Notes under the pieces: model-generated | The model's database searches: none | Told to the model about the DNA's origin: nothing | What the model saw: only the letters and a program-made list of their open reading frames with translations | Shown: one piece after another, positions 1 through 6,740 of the stretch | Position numbering within the stretch: position 1 is the first letter of the stretch | How the letters are laid out: each line of letters opens with the position of its first letter | NCBI GenBank assembly: GCA_036481345.1 | Contig: JAZGHU010000012.1 | Coordinates: 1 to 37,689 of the forward strand | Reading direction: 5' to 3' | From: JAAOYC01 sp036481345 | GTDB lineage: Archaea; Nanobdellota; Nanobdellia; Woesearchaeales; WJKL01 | DNA: 37,689 nt | Made by a program: the position numbers and the translations under genes

Positions 1-64
1 TTGAGTAACTCTCTATACGGGCCAAGATACGCCTTTTTAAGGCTTTATAGGCCTTGTAAAGCAT
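1..64 (-). CDS. 5' end of an unrecognised basic protein, cut by window edge
   Basis: Reading leftward from the ATG at 64-62 the frame stays open for 21 codons to the window edge. The peptide begins MLYKAYKALKRR and is rich in Lys, Arg and Tyr. A TATA-like box lies about 38 nt upstream at 97-106, which would give a leader of roughly 12 nt. These 64 bases are richer in GC than the flanking intergenic DNA, which fits coding sequence. Too little is visible to name the family; a chance open frame cannot be excluded. Confidence 0.4.
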   Translation of the reverse strand, partial: MLYKAYKALKRRILARIESYS

Positions 65-96
65 ATTTTATCTCTATTATTATATAATATGATAGA

Positions 97-106
97 ATAT
101 ATAAAG
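97..106 (-). promoter_or_regulatory. TATA box for the leftward edge gene
   Basis: On the minus strand this reads CTTTATATAT, a good archaeal TATA box. The predicted start of transcription is near 76, shortly before the ATG at 64. Confidence 0.4.
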
Positions 107-205
107 ATTTGTTTTTTTATTAGTTTATTGAACTAATTATAGTTATTAAAAACAATAGAATTGCTGTCAAATAAGTGAATATTTTGAATTTCATTTTGTA
201 ATAAA

Positions 206-345
206 CCCTAACAAGGCGTAAGCCTTGCCAGGGAAAAAGGGGGTTTTATCCGAATTGCTTCGAATAGTATGATAAACCCCTAAAATGCCTCCGAAAAGGC
301 ATTTAAGGGGAAAAGAGGTGTTTAGATAAGCATTAAAAGCTTATT
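206..345. other. Cluster of four consecutive hairpins in a gene-free stretch
   Basis: The stretch 65-498 has no convincing gene. It holds four inverted repeats in a row. (1) 206-233: CAAGGC and GCCTTG around a GTAA tetraloop, extended by CCCT/AGGG across an AA/CC internal loop. (2) 240-250 with 271-280: GGGGTTTTATC against GATAAACCCC with one bulged T. (3) 277-290 with 297-310: a 14-position stem around CCGAAA, with one mismatch. (4) 326-331 with 339-344: ATAAGC and GCTTAT. Stems 2 and 3 compete for the same CCCC at 277-280, so they cannot both form fully. A GNRA loop on the plus strand favours a plus-strand RNA, but a minus-strand TATA-like sequence near 417-427 makes either direction possible. 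It may be a non-coding RNA or a structured leader; no known RNA family was recognised. Confidence 0.45.
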
Positions 346-393
346 TAATCTCTAATATTTAAATAAGGGGTTTTAGAATTTGCCCCCAATTCA

Positions 394-407
394 TTACTAT
401 ACAGTAA
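394..407. promoter_or_regulatory. Inverted repeat TTACT-ATAC-AGTAA, possible operator
   Basis: Perfect 5-bp arms around a 4-nt centre. A close relative lies at 13354-13370 upstream of the RHH-containing operon. It is 63 nt upstream of the TATA box of the gene at 499 and close to a minus-strand TATA-like sequence at 417-427, so the gene it would control is unclear. Confidence 0.35.
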
Positions 408-469
408 GAATATGTAGTATATAAATCTTTCTATTTTAATACTACTATTGAGTGGTTATCATAGGAAGG

Positions 470-476
470 TTTATAA
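470..476 (+). promoter_or_regulatory. TATA box for the gene at 499
   Basis: TTTATAA centred 26 nt before the ATG, the spacing expected for a leaderless archaeal transcript. Confidence 0.55.
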
Positions 477-498
477 CTAGAAAATTTATGATTATTAC

Positions 499-912
499 AT
501 GAAAGATTTAGATAAACTAATTGAAGCAGGAGGATGGCTTAGTTTTGTAGAGACAAGTGGAGATATAGATCTTGATTGGCTTCCACATAAAGTACATTTT
601 GACTTTAATTCTGATATAGATTCTATAATAAAAGAAGATATACCAGCAGCATTTAAGATTACACCAGATACAGGAGGAGGACGTTCAATATCTGTTTGGT
701 TATGGAAAGAAATTCCAGAGGAATATAAACCAGTTCTTTTCTTTCATGAATTAACAGAAGCTATGTATAGTTTTGTTCATGGATATTCTAAAAGAAAATC
801 ACATGATCTTGCTATTATAGCCCATATGGCTTATGCAAAAAAATACCTTTATGAAGAAGAATTCACTGATTTTTGTGCATGGCAAGAACAATTTGAAGAA
901 TATAAAGCATAA
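499..912 (+). CDS. Hypothetical protein with HELTEA motif, possible zincin-like metalloprotein
   Basis: A 137-residue soluble protein without a signal peptide or membrane segment. The second half contains FFHELTEAMY (residues 81-90), followed by His94, His102 and His109 in a helical stretch (SHDLAIIAHMAYAKKY). An HE pair followed three residues later by Glu and by a more distant His resembles metal-binding helices of zincin-like proteins, but the canonical HExxH is absent because the fifth position is Glu. A metal site of His83, Glu87 and His102 is therefore conjecture. The gene has its own TATA box, ends 43 nt before the KH gene, and lies just after the hairpin cluster. The start is chosen for its leaderless spacing. 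Family not recognised. Confidence 0.75.
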   Translation: MKDLDKLIEAGGWLSFVETSGDIDLDWLPHKVHFDFNSDIDSIIKEDIPAAFKITPDTGGGRSISVWLWKEIPEEYKPVLFFHELTEAMYSFVHGYSKRKSHDLAIIAHMAYAKKYLYEEEFTDFCAWQEQFEEYKA

Positions 913-925
913 TTTTGTACAAACC

Positions 926-935
926 TTTATAAATA
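926..935 (+). promoter_or_regulatory. TATA box for the KH-top6B-top6A operon
   Basis: TTTATAAATA preceded by CC (a plausible BRE end), centred about 26 nt before the ATG at 956. The operon appears to start leaderless. Confidence 0.6.
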
Positions 936-955
936 ATTAATTCTTTAGTTTTTTT

Positions 956-1513
956 ATGACCTCCGATTCAGAGTATCGTTATGAACTTAAGATACCAAAA
1001 GAAAGAATAGCTGTTCTTATTGGTGTGAAAGGAAAAGTAAAAAGAGATATTGAAACCGCTACAAAAACAAAGCTAAAAATTGATTCTGAAGAAGGAGATG
1101 TGTTTATTTCTGGCAAAGAGGCTATTGATTTGTATAATTCTAGGGAAGTTGTTAAGGCAATAGGTAGAGGATTTAATCCAAATATTGCTATGTTATTGTT
1201 AAAACAAGATTATTCTTTAGAAGTTGTTAATATTGAAGAATATACTAAGACAAAAGATCATTTAAAACGTGTTCGTGGGAGGCTTATTGGAACTGAAGGA
1301 AAGGCAAGAAGGACAATAGAGGCTTTGACTGATTGTTATATTTCTATTTATGGAAGAACTGTTGCAGTTATTGGCCATGTTGAGAATGTTCAGATAGCAA
1401 GAAAGGCTGTTGAAGGATTGTTAAGAGGATCTACACATGGAAATATTTATAAATGGTTGGAAAAAAGAAGAAAAGAGGTTATTGAAAACGAACTGAGTGG
1501 AAAAAATGGCTAA
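956..1513 (+). CDS. KH-domain RNA-binding protein, archaeal Dim2/Pno1 homologue
   Basis: A 185-residue protein with two KH domains. The first carries GVKGK in IGVKGKVKRDIE (residues 22-33), the second GTEGK in RLIGTEGKARRTIE; these GxxG loops grip single-stranded RNA. Between them is the GRGFNP-IAMLL segment typical of the Dim2/Pno1/Krr1-like group. The eukaryotic relatives assist 3' processing of small-subunit rRNA, and a comparable role in ribosome assembly is inferred here. It is the first gene after a strong TATA box and overlaps top6B by 8 nt. Archaeal dim2-like genes are commonly found next to topoisomerase VI genes, which supports the call. Confidence 0.9.
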   Translation: MTSDSEYRYELKIPKERIAVLIGVKGKVKRDIETATKTKLKIDSEEGDVFISGKEAIDLYNSREVVKAIGRGFNPNIAMLLLKQDYSLEVVNIEEYTKTKDHLKRVRGRLIGTEGKARRTIEALTDCYISIYGRTVAVIGHVENVQIARKAVEGLLRGSTHGNIYKWLEKRRKEVIENELSGKNG

Positions 1514-3251
1514 AAAGAAAGCAACACCAAAGAAAAAAGCTCCAGCTAAAAAACAACCAATAGCTCATGAACTTGCTAAAAAGCAAAGAGAGATTTCTGT
1601 TGCCGAGTTTTTTGAGAAAAATAGGCATTTACTTGGATTTGATAATAAAAGAAAGGCTTTGTTGACAACTGTTAAAGAAGCTGTTGATAATGCTCTTGAT
1701 GCTTGTGAAGAAGCGAAGATTTTGCCTGAAGTTAAAGTCCAAATAATTGATCTAAGTACAAAACCAGATGTCAAAAAAGAAGTTGAGGGAGGACAAACAA
1801 CATTAATTACAGAAGAAATCCATGAAAAACCAAAAGTTACTGATAGATATAGAATTATTATTGAAGATAATGGGCCAGGGGTTGTTAAGAAACAGATCCC
1901 AAATATTTTTGCTAAATTACTTTATGGAAGCAAATTTCATACATTGAAGCAGAGTAGGGGCCAGCAAGGAATTGGAATTTCAGCTGCAGCTTTATATGGG
2001 CAACTAACAACAGGAAAACCTATAAGAATTACTTCTAAAATTAGTCCTAAAAGTCCTGCTCATTATTATGAATTAAAGATCAATACTCAGAAAAATGAAC
2101 CAGAGATTGTTAAAGAAAAAGAAATTGAATGGAATAAAGAACATGGAACTAAAATTGAGATTGATCTAGAAGGAACATATCAAGCAGGGGGACAAAGTGT
2201 TGATAAATATCTGAAGCAGACAGCTATTGTTAATCCTCATGTTACTATAATCTATGCAAGCCCATTAGCAAAGCAAATGATATTTCCAAGGGCGGTAGAA
2301 GAGATGCCTGTTGAAAGCAAGGAAATCAAACCACATCCTTATGGGGTTGAGCTTGGAAGGTTGATTAAGATGTTGACAACTACCAAGGCTCGTAATATAT
2401 CTGGATTTTTACAAAAAGATTTTTCAAGAGTTGGATCAGGAACAGCTAAACAAATTTGTCAGAATGCTTCTGTTCTAACTGATACTAAGCCAAAGAAAAC
2501 TACAAGAGAAATGGCTGAAAGATTAATCCATGGAATAAAAGAAACAAGAATCATGAATCCTCCTACTAATTGTTTAAGTCCTATTGGTGCTGAAGCTTTG
2601 GAGAAAGGGTTAAGGAAGGAGATTAAAGCTGAATTTTATGCAGCTGCTACAAGACCACCAGCAGTTTATAGAGGAAATCCATTTATTGTTGAAGCTGGAG
2701 TTGCTTATGGTGGAGAGCAAGAGGAAGAAGGCCAGATCAGATTACTAAGATTTGCAAATAGAGTTCCTTTACTTTATCAGCCAGGAGCTTGTGCTGTTCA
2801 GAAATCTATGGTGCAGACAAATTGGAGAAGTTATGGATTAAGTCAGAGTAAAGGGTCTTTGCCTATTGGTCCTTGTACAATTGTAGTCCATATTGCTTCA
2901 GTATGGGTTCCGTTTACTTCTGAAAGTAAAGAAGCAATTGCACATTATCCTGAAATCATTAAAGAAATCAAGTTAGCTTTACAAGAAGCTGGAAGGAAAC
3001 TTGCACAATATGTTAAGAAGAAAAAAAGAATTGTTGCTGAAGGAAAAAAAAGAGATTACATCCAAACCTATATTCCACATGTTGCTGATGCTTTGAAAAT
3101 ATTATTGAAATTAAAAGAAAAAGATGAAAAGAAAATTGAGAAGATGTTGAAACAATTGCTTGAAAAACAAAGAGGAAAATTAGATCAAATTAAGATTGAT
3201 GATTCAGATTATGATAAGAATTTAGCTTCGGAGGATGCAAATGGCAGCTAA
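1506..3251 (+). CDS. top6B: Type II DNA topoisomerase VI subunit B
   Basis: The GHKL-ATPase subunit of topoisomerase VI, which with the A subunit relaxes and decatenates DNA. Visible are the N box EAVDNALDACEEA (near residues 58-70), the DNGPG box (121-125) that binds nucleotide, the glycine-rich lid GQQGIGISAA (152-161), and the transducer region NWRSYGLSQSKG. From ATG 1506 the protein has 581 residues, slightly longer than many homologues because of a Lys/Ala-rich N-terminal tail of about 17 residues and a charged C-terminal extension. An in-frame GTG at 1497 would add MEK; the ATG is preferred because it begins MAKKK and gives the usual small overlap with the KH gene. The 3' end overlaps top6A, so the heterotetramer's subunits are translationally coupled. 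Confidence 0.96.
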   Translation: MAKKKATPKKKAPAKKQPIAHELAKKQREISVAEFFEKNRHLLGFDNKRKALLTTVKEAVDNALDACEEAKILPEVKVQIIDLSTKPDVKKEVEGGQTTLITEEIHEKPKVTDRYRIIIEDNGPGVVKKQIPNIFAKLLYGSKFHTLKQSRGQQGIGISAAALYGQLTTGKPIRITSKISPKSPAHYYELKINTQKNEPEIVKEKEIEWNKEHGTKIEIDLEGTYQAGGQSVDKYLKQTAIVNPHVTIIYASPLAKQMIFPRAVEEMPVESKEIKPHPYGVELGRLIKMLTTTKARNISGFLQKDFSRVGSGTAKQICQNASVLTDTKPKKTTREMAERLIHGIKETRIMNPPTNCLSPIGAEALEKGLRKEIKAEFYAAATRPPAVYRGNPFIVEAGVAYGGEQEEEGQIRLLRFANRVPLLYQPGACAVQKSMVQTNWRSYGLSQSKGSLPIGPCTIVVHIASVWVPFTSESKEAIAHYPEIIKEIKLALQEAGRKLAQYVKKKKRIVAEGKKRDYIQTYIPHVADALKILLKLKEKDEKKIEKMLKQLLEKQRGKLDQIKIDDSDYDKNLASEDANGS

Positions 3252-4338
3252 AAAAAGTAAAGGAGTTTTACCATTAATACAAGATGTTGCTAATGGTATT
3301 CGTAATAAAATTCTTAAGAAAAAGGCTCCTGAATTACATTCTCCTTTGAGAAGTTTAAGTAATGTTCAATACAATGATAAAGAAGGATATTTGAAATTAA
3401 TGGGCAAGATGAAAACTCGAAGTTTGAGTGCTGCAACTGTTAAATCATTTGCACAGACTCTTAGAATGATGACTTTGAGTAAAGAACTAATTGAAAAAGA
3501 TGATATTGCATCAAAAAGAGAGGCATATTATATTTCTAAAAACTGGGCTGAAGCAAGATTTAAGGAACAGCCTGAATCAGATTCTGTAATGGATGATATT
3601 GAAGCTATGTTGATGACAAATAGAGAACAGCTTGGATTTATCCCTGAGGAGAAAGGAGGAGAGATTGCCGGAAAGTTAATTGTTATTGATAAAGATACTG
3701 AAACTGGGAAAGAGCTTAAAATTGATTGTACTAAATTTGGTTCAGGAGCTTATTCAATTCCTATTTCTGTTGAACATTTAAAGTTTGAGACAAAAGCTAA
3801 GTTTATTTTAGCAATAGAGACAGCAGGTATGTTTCAAAGATTAGTTAAGCATAATTATTGGAAAAAAGCTAATTGTATTTTAGTTTCAATGGGCGGAGTT
3901 CCTACAAGAGCTTGTAGAAGATTTATTAGAAGATTATCTGATGCTAAGAAACTTCCTGTTTATGTATTTACTGATGGAGACCCATATGGATATTTTAATA
4001 TTTATAGAACATTAAAAGTTGGAAGTGGCAATGCTGCACATATTAATGAATTTTTCTGTGTTCCTAGAGCAAAATTTATTGGAATAACTCCACAAGATAT
4101 TGAAGATTACAAATTGCCAACTCATCCCTTGAAAGATATAGATATTAAGAGAGCAAAAGATGCTGTTAAAAATGATCCTTTTGTTCAACATCATAAAGAA
4201 TGGCAAAAAGCAATTAAAAAACAAGTTCAGATGGGAGTAAGGGCAGAACAGCAGGCTTTAGCAAAACATGGATTGAATTTCGTGATAACTGATTATTTAC
4301 CGAAAAAGTTAAAAAATACAAAAACTTGGTTACCATAA
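3241..4338 (+). CDS. top6A: Type II DNA topoisomerase VI subunit A (Spo11-like)
   Basis: The DNA-cleaving subunit, 365 residues from this start. The winged-helix CAP domain carries SKREAYYISK (residues 91-100) with the catalytic tyrosine at the YY pair 96-97. The Toprim domain follows: Glu193 in AIETAGMFQRL, and Asp245/Asp247 in VFTDGDPYG, which bind magnesium. The start at 3241 is chosen because GGAGG at 3230-3234 sits six nucleotides ahead of it; the in-frame ATG at 3235 would abut that site. The gene overlaps the end of top6B by 11 nt and is followed after one base by a tiny Cys-containing gene. Confidence 0.96.
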   Translation: MAAKKSKGVLPLIQDVANGIRNKILKKKAPELHSPLRSLSNVQYNDKEGYLKLMGKMKTRSLSAATVKSFAQTLRMMTLSKELIEKDDIASKREAYYISKNWAEARFKEQPESDSVMDDIEAMLMTNREQLGFIPEEKGGEIAGKLIVIDKDTETGKELKIDCTKFGSGAYSIPISVEHLKFETKAKFILAIETAGMFQRLVKHNYWKKANCILVSMGGVPTRACRRFIRRLSDAKKLPVYVFTDGDPYGYFNIYRTLKVGSGNAAHINEFFCVPRAKFIGITPQDIEDYKLPTHPLKDIDIKRAKDAVKNDPFVQHHKEWQKAIKKQVQMGVRAEQQALAKHGLNFVITDYLPKKLKNTKTWLP

Positions 4339-4339
4339 G

Positions 4340-4456
4340 ATGGCTGATATACCTAAAAGTTGTGTTGGATGCAAAGTTTATGAACAGCATAGAGAAAACT
4401 GTTTCTATTATTGGGAATCAAAAAGAGATTGTACTATGCATAGTGATAAGCAATAA
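4340..4456 (+). CDS. Tiny Cys-rich protein, possible zinc site
   Basis: A 38-residue frame beginning MADIPKSCVGCKVYEQH, with Cys8, Cys11, Cys21 and Cys31 plus several His residues. CxxC followed by two further Cys could hold one zinc, but this is not demonstrated. It starts one base after the top6A stop codon, so it would be the fourth gene of the KH-top6 operon. Tandem hairpins begin 8 nt after its stop, as expected at an operon end. No family recognised; real coding status rests on the tight spacing and the Cys pattern. Confidence 0.55.
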   Translation: MADIPKSCVGCKVYEQHRENCFYYWESKRDCTMHSDKQ

Positions 4457-4464
4457 GAAGTAAT

Positions 4465-4501
4465 GGTGATATAAAATCACCAAACTTATCAAAATAAGTT
4501 T
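4465..4501. terminator. Tandem hairpins after the top6 operon
   Basis: Two adjacent perfect inverted repeats: GGTGAT-ATAAA-ATCACC (4465-4481) and AAACTTAT-CAAA-ATAAGTTT (4482-4501). They lie between the last gene of the operon and the TATA box of the tRNA genes. The position fits an operon-end signal, although archaeal termination is usually driven by T tracts rather than hairpins. Confidence 0.45.
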
Positions 4502-4512
4502 AATAAGTAACA

Positions 4513-4520
4513 TTTATAAA
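4513..4520 (+). promoter_or_regulatory. TATA box for the tRNA cluster
   Basis: TTTATAAA centred about 29 nt before the first base of tRNA-Arg, followed by a T-rich stretch. Confidence 0.6.
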
Positions 4521-4545
4521 CAAACTTATTCTTTTTTTGTATTAA

Positions 4546-4655
4546 GGCCCTATAGCCTAGTCTGGATAAGGCGACAGCCTTCTATTGGGTAACCCAATCC
4601 TTTTGGGCATCCAAAAGTAAGCTGTAGATCGAGGGTTCGAATCCCTCTAGGGCCG
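4546..4655 (+). tRNA. tRNA-Arg(TCT) with a 35-nt intron at 37/38
   Basis: The acceptor stem pairs GGCCCTA (4546-4552) with TAGGGCC (4648-4654), discriminator G4655; CCA is not encoded. The D arm is GCCTAGTCTGGATAAGGC, the T arm carries GGTTCGAATCC. The anticodon stem pairs ACAGC (4574-4578) with GCTGT (4621-4625). With the intron 4585-4619 removed the loop is CT-TCT-AA. The junctions fit a bulge-helix-bulge: a 3' bulge TA|A at 4618-4620; a central helix of C4579-G4617, T4580-A4616 and T4581-A4615 with one C/A mismatch; a 5' bulge TA|T; then an inner helix TGGG (4586-4589) with TCCA (4610-4613). It shares a promoter with tRNA-Cys 12 nt downstream. Confidence 0.93.
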
Positions 4656-4667
4656 TTTTTGATATAT

Positions 4668-4757
4668 GGGGACGTGGCCAAGCGGCTAAGGCAGTAGGCT
4701 GCAAATTATTAAAATAGTAGTGCCCTGCGATCCTGGGTTCGAGTCCCAGCGTCCCCT
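4668..4757 (+). tRNA. tRNA-Cys(GCA) with an 18-nt intron at 37/38
   Basis: The acceptor stem pairs GGGGACG (4668-4674) with CGTCCCC (4750-4756); the discriminator T4757 is the usual identity base for Cys. The anticodon stem pairs GTAGG (4694-4698) with CCTGC (4724-4728), including one T-G pair. Removing 4705-4722 leaves the loop CT-GCA-A-C. The central helix of the bulge-helix-bulge is complete: C4699-G4720, T4700-A4719, G4701-T4718, C4702-G4717. The bulges are AA|A (5') and TG|C (3'). The inner part is only a short TAT/ATA stem. CCA is not encoded. A methyltransferase gene begins 10 nt after the tRNA. Confidence 0.92.
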
Positions 4758-4766
4758 TTCATTATC

Positions 4767-5540
4767 ATGAAACTTCTAATATCAAAGCAGAAAAGAGAAT
4801 TTATCAAGGAATTGAATAAAGAAATTTCTATTGTTAAGATGAAAAAGTTCTATGTTGATGATTTGACTAAAGATTATTCTACGCATTATGGAGTTATTTC
4901 TGCAAAAGATTTGAAAAAGAAATCTGGAAGCGTTGTTAAGAGTGATCAAGGCAAAGAGTTTATTGTCTTGGATGCTGATTTTCTTGATGAATATAAAAGA
5001 ATAAAGAGAACTTCTCAGATCATGACTTTGAAAGATATTGGTTATATCATGGCCCAGACTGGTGTTGGCAGTAAAAGTAAAGTAGTTGATGCTGGAACTG
5101 GATGTGGAGCAAATGCAATTTATCTTGCTTACAATTGTAAAGAAGTTGCTAGTTATGATATTAATGAAGAGAATGTAAAAGTAGCTAAGGAAAATATTAA
5201 AAATTTAGGATTAAAAAATATAAAAGTAAAGAATAAAAGTATTTTTTCTGGAATTGATGAAACTGATGTTGATCTGATTGTTTTAGATCTGCCAACTCCT
5301 TGGAATGCAATAAAATCTGTTGAAAAAAGTTTGCGTGTTGGAGGTTATCTCGTTGTGTATAATCCTCAGATGACTCAGACAACTGATTTTGTCAATGCTA
5401 TCAAAGGAAATGACAAATTTATATATGAGAAAACAGTTGAGTTAATAGAAAGAAGCTGGAAAATTGACGGAGTTGTTGCAAGGCCTAGAAGTGAAGGTAT
5501 TGGGCATACTGCATTTTTGACATTTGTTAGAAGAGTTTAG
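4767..5540 (+). CDS. trmI: tRNA (adenine-N1)-methyltransferase, TrmI family
   Basis: A 257-residue SAM-dependent methyltransferase of the TrmI/Gcd14 family, which makes 1-methyladenosine at position 57/58 in the T loop of archaeal tRNA. The first 75 residues form the family's small N-terminal domain. RTSQIMTLKDIGYIM (81-95) leads into SAM motif I, VVDAGTGCGANA (106-117); an acidic residue, Asp131, follows strand 2; the catalytic-region signature DLPTPW is at 174-179. The ATG lies just 10 nt after tRNA-Cys with no room for its own TATA box, so the mRNA is probably released from a tRNA-containing transcript by 3' tRNA processing. Confidence 0.9.
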   Translation: MKLLISKQKREFIKELNKEISIVKMKKFYVDDLTKDYSTHYGVISAKDLKKKSGSVVKSDQGKEFIVLDADFLDEYKRIKRTSQIMTLKDIGYIMAQTGVGSKSKVVDAGTGCGANAIYLAYNCKEVASYDINEENVKVAKENIKNLGLKNIKVKNKSIFSGIDETDVDLIVLDLPTPWNAIKSVEKSLRVGGYLVVYNPQMTQTTDFVNAIKGNDKFIYEKTVELIERSWKIDGVVARPRSEGIGHTAFLTFVRRV

Positions 5541-5544
5541 TTAA

Positions 5545-5554
5545 GTTTTTATAG
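5545..5554 (+). promoter_or_regulatory. TATA box for the SemiSWEET gene
   Basis: GTTTTTATAG about 26 nt before the ATG at 5576. This spacing decides the start against the upstream in-frame TTG at 5558. Confidence 0.45.
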
Positions 5555-5575
5555 TTCTTGTTTTATTTTCTGTTT

Positions 5576-5833
5576 ATGACAACATTATCAGTATTAGCTG
5601 GAATTTTTGGAGTTGTTAATGGGATTGCTAACTTTCCACAGATCTATAAAATATTTAAGAAAAAGAGTGCTTATGACATATCTGTTTTAACATATTCTCT
5701 TTTAACTGTTGGAAGTTTTGTTTGGATCCTTTATGGGATAGAAATCCAGAATATGCCTGTACTTGTAATGAATGGGTTAGCTTTTATTGAATTTATTTTA
5801 GTTCTTTTTGGATGCTATCTGTATGGAAGATAA
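5576..5833 (+). CDS. SemiSWEET-type transporter (PQ-loop, MtN3 family)
   Basis: An 85-residue membrane protein with three predicted helices (about 4-22, 38-55, 60-82), the length of a SemiSWEET. The PQ motif lies in NFPQIYKIFKKKSAYDIS (residues 19-36), where the proline gives the hinge of the first helix; Trp50 and Asn66 match residues that line the sugar site in characterised SemiSWEETs. Such proteins work as dimers that let sugars pass by rocking. The ATG at 5576 is leaderless-spaced from its TATA box. It converges with a small leftward gene one base beyond its stop. The substrate cannot be read from sequence; nearby sugar-nucleotide genes make a sugar plausible. Confidence 0.88.
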   Translation: MTTLSVLAGIFGVVNGIANFPQIYKIFKKKSAYDISVLTYSLLTVGSFVWILYGIEIQNMPVLVMNGLAFIEFILVLFGCYLYGR

Positions 5834-5834
5834 A

Positions 5835-6041
5835 TTATCCTTCATAAGCAAGATCTGCTTCAAGCTGTTCACATCTATCTTGCGGTACACCATTAGCTTG
5901 TGCAAATTCTAATAAATCTGCATCTAATGTGCCTGCAGCTTCTGCACGAGATAATACTCTTTCTCCTAGTGTTTCAGGTCCTAAATATTCACTGCCTTCA
6001 TGGCCTTTTTTTGGATATAGACTTATATTTGCTGAAACCAT
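5835..6041 (-). CDS. Small acidic hypothetical protein
   Basis: A 68-residue acidic protein (MVSANISLYPKKGHEGSEY at the N-terminus) without membrane segments or recognisable motif. It starts three bases after the nucleotidyltransferase stop codon and has a GAGGTG ribosome site at the end of that gene, so it looks like the last gene of the mutase-nucleotidyltransferase operon. Residues 30-68 look helical and Glu/Asp-rich. Open frames on the other strand overlap it but have no promoter or ribosome site. No family recognised. Confidence 0.65.
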   Translation of the reverse strand: MVSANISLYPKKGHEGSEYLGPETLGERVLSRAEAAGTLDADLLEFAQANGVPQDRCEQLEADLAYEG

Positions 6042-6044
6042 TTT

Positions 6045-6740
6045 TTACACCTCTAATTTTTTTAATGCTTCTTCTACTTTTGGAATATCTTCTTTACAAC
6101 CAAGATCAATCCAATAATCCTTTAGTTTCAAAGCTTTTACTTTTCCTTGTTTTGCTAAGATTGTGATTGCATCTGTTATTTCATATTCTCCTCTTTCTGA
6201 CAATTCAATCTGGTCTAATGCTGTCCAGATATCTTTTGTGAATTTGTATAATCCTATATTGATTAAATTACTAACAAATTTTTGTGGTTTTTCAACTATT
6301 CTTACTAAATCTTCTCCAACTACTAATAAAATTCCATATTTAGAAGGATCATCTTCTACTTTTCCTACAACATAAGAGAATTCATCCTGCCTGTTTATAT
6401 TTTTCAAATCTTCAACTGAGAATAGATTATCTCCTCCAAGAACAATAAATTCTTCATCTCCACAGAATTCTTCTGCCTGCATCACAGCATGGCCTGTCCC
6501 TTTTTGTTCTGCTTGTTCAAGGATTTTTGCGTTGATGTTATTTTCATCTATAAATTCTTGAATCTGTTCTTTTAGATAACCTGCAATGATTCCAAATTCA
6601 TCAAATCCTGCTTTTTTTAGATTTTCAATAACATAATGCAAGAAAGGTTTGCCATTTACTTCTATTAACACCTTTGGTGTATTTTCTGTCAAAGGAAGCA
6701 TCCTTGTTCCTTTACCTGCTGCCATTATTATTGCTTTCAT
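6045..6740 (-). CDS. Sugar-1-phosphate nucleotidyltransferase
   Basis: A 231-residue nucleotidyltransferase that joins a sugar 1-phosphate to a nucleoside triphosphate. The N-terminal signature is complete: MKAIIMAAGKGTRMLPLT, with the GxGTRxxPLT loop and PKVLIEVNGKP, whose Lys23 contacts phosphate. GGDN near residue 103 gives the metal-binding Asp; EKPQK and the NIGLYKF segment follow; WIDLGCKEDI closes the domain. It is shorter than RmlA or GalU and has no left-handed beta-helix, so it is a core-domain enzyme. Sugar and nucleotide (UDP- or dTDP-glucose, GDP-mannose) cannot be fixed. It overlaps the mutase by 29 nt and has AGGTGAT before its ATG, so the two enzymes are coupled: the mutase supplies its substrate. 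Confidence 0.87.
   Translation of the reverse strand: MKAIIMAAGKGTRMLPLTENTPKVLIEVNGKPFLHYVIENLKKAGFDEFGIIAGYLKEQIQEFIDENNINAKILEQAEQKGTGHAVMQAEEFCGDEEFIVLGGDNLFSVEDLKNINRQDEFSYVVGKVEDDPSKYGILLVVGEDLVRIVEKPQKFVSNLINIGLYKFTKDIWTALDQIELSERGEYEITDAITILAKQGKVKALKLKDYWIDLGCKEDIPKVEEALKKLEV

Noticed and set aside
206..310. CRISPR-like repeats
   Set aside because: The stems are not direct repeats of constant length, and there is no repeat-spacer pattern; no cas genes are in the window.
285..329. 14-codon frame starting MPPKRHLRGK in the hairpin cluster
   Set aside because: It coincides with a perfect stem, has no TATA box or ribosome site, and is too short to support.
5558..5575. TTG start for the SemiSWEET gene
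   Set aside because: It lies only a few bases after the TATA box; the ATG at 5576 has leaderless spacing and gives the normal family length.
5900..6166. Rightward open frames over the small acidic gene and the nucleotidyltransferase
   Set aside because: They are antisense to a nucleotidyltransferase with full motifs, have no TATA box or ribosome site, and have leucine-rich shadow composition.
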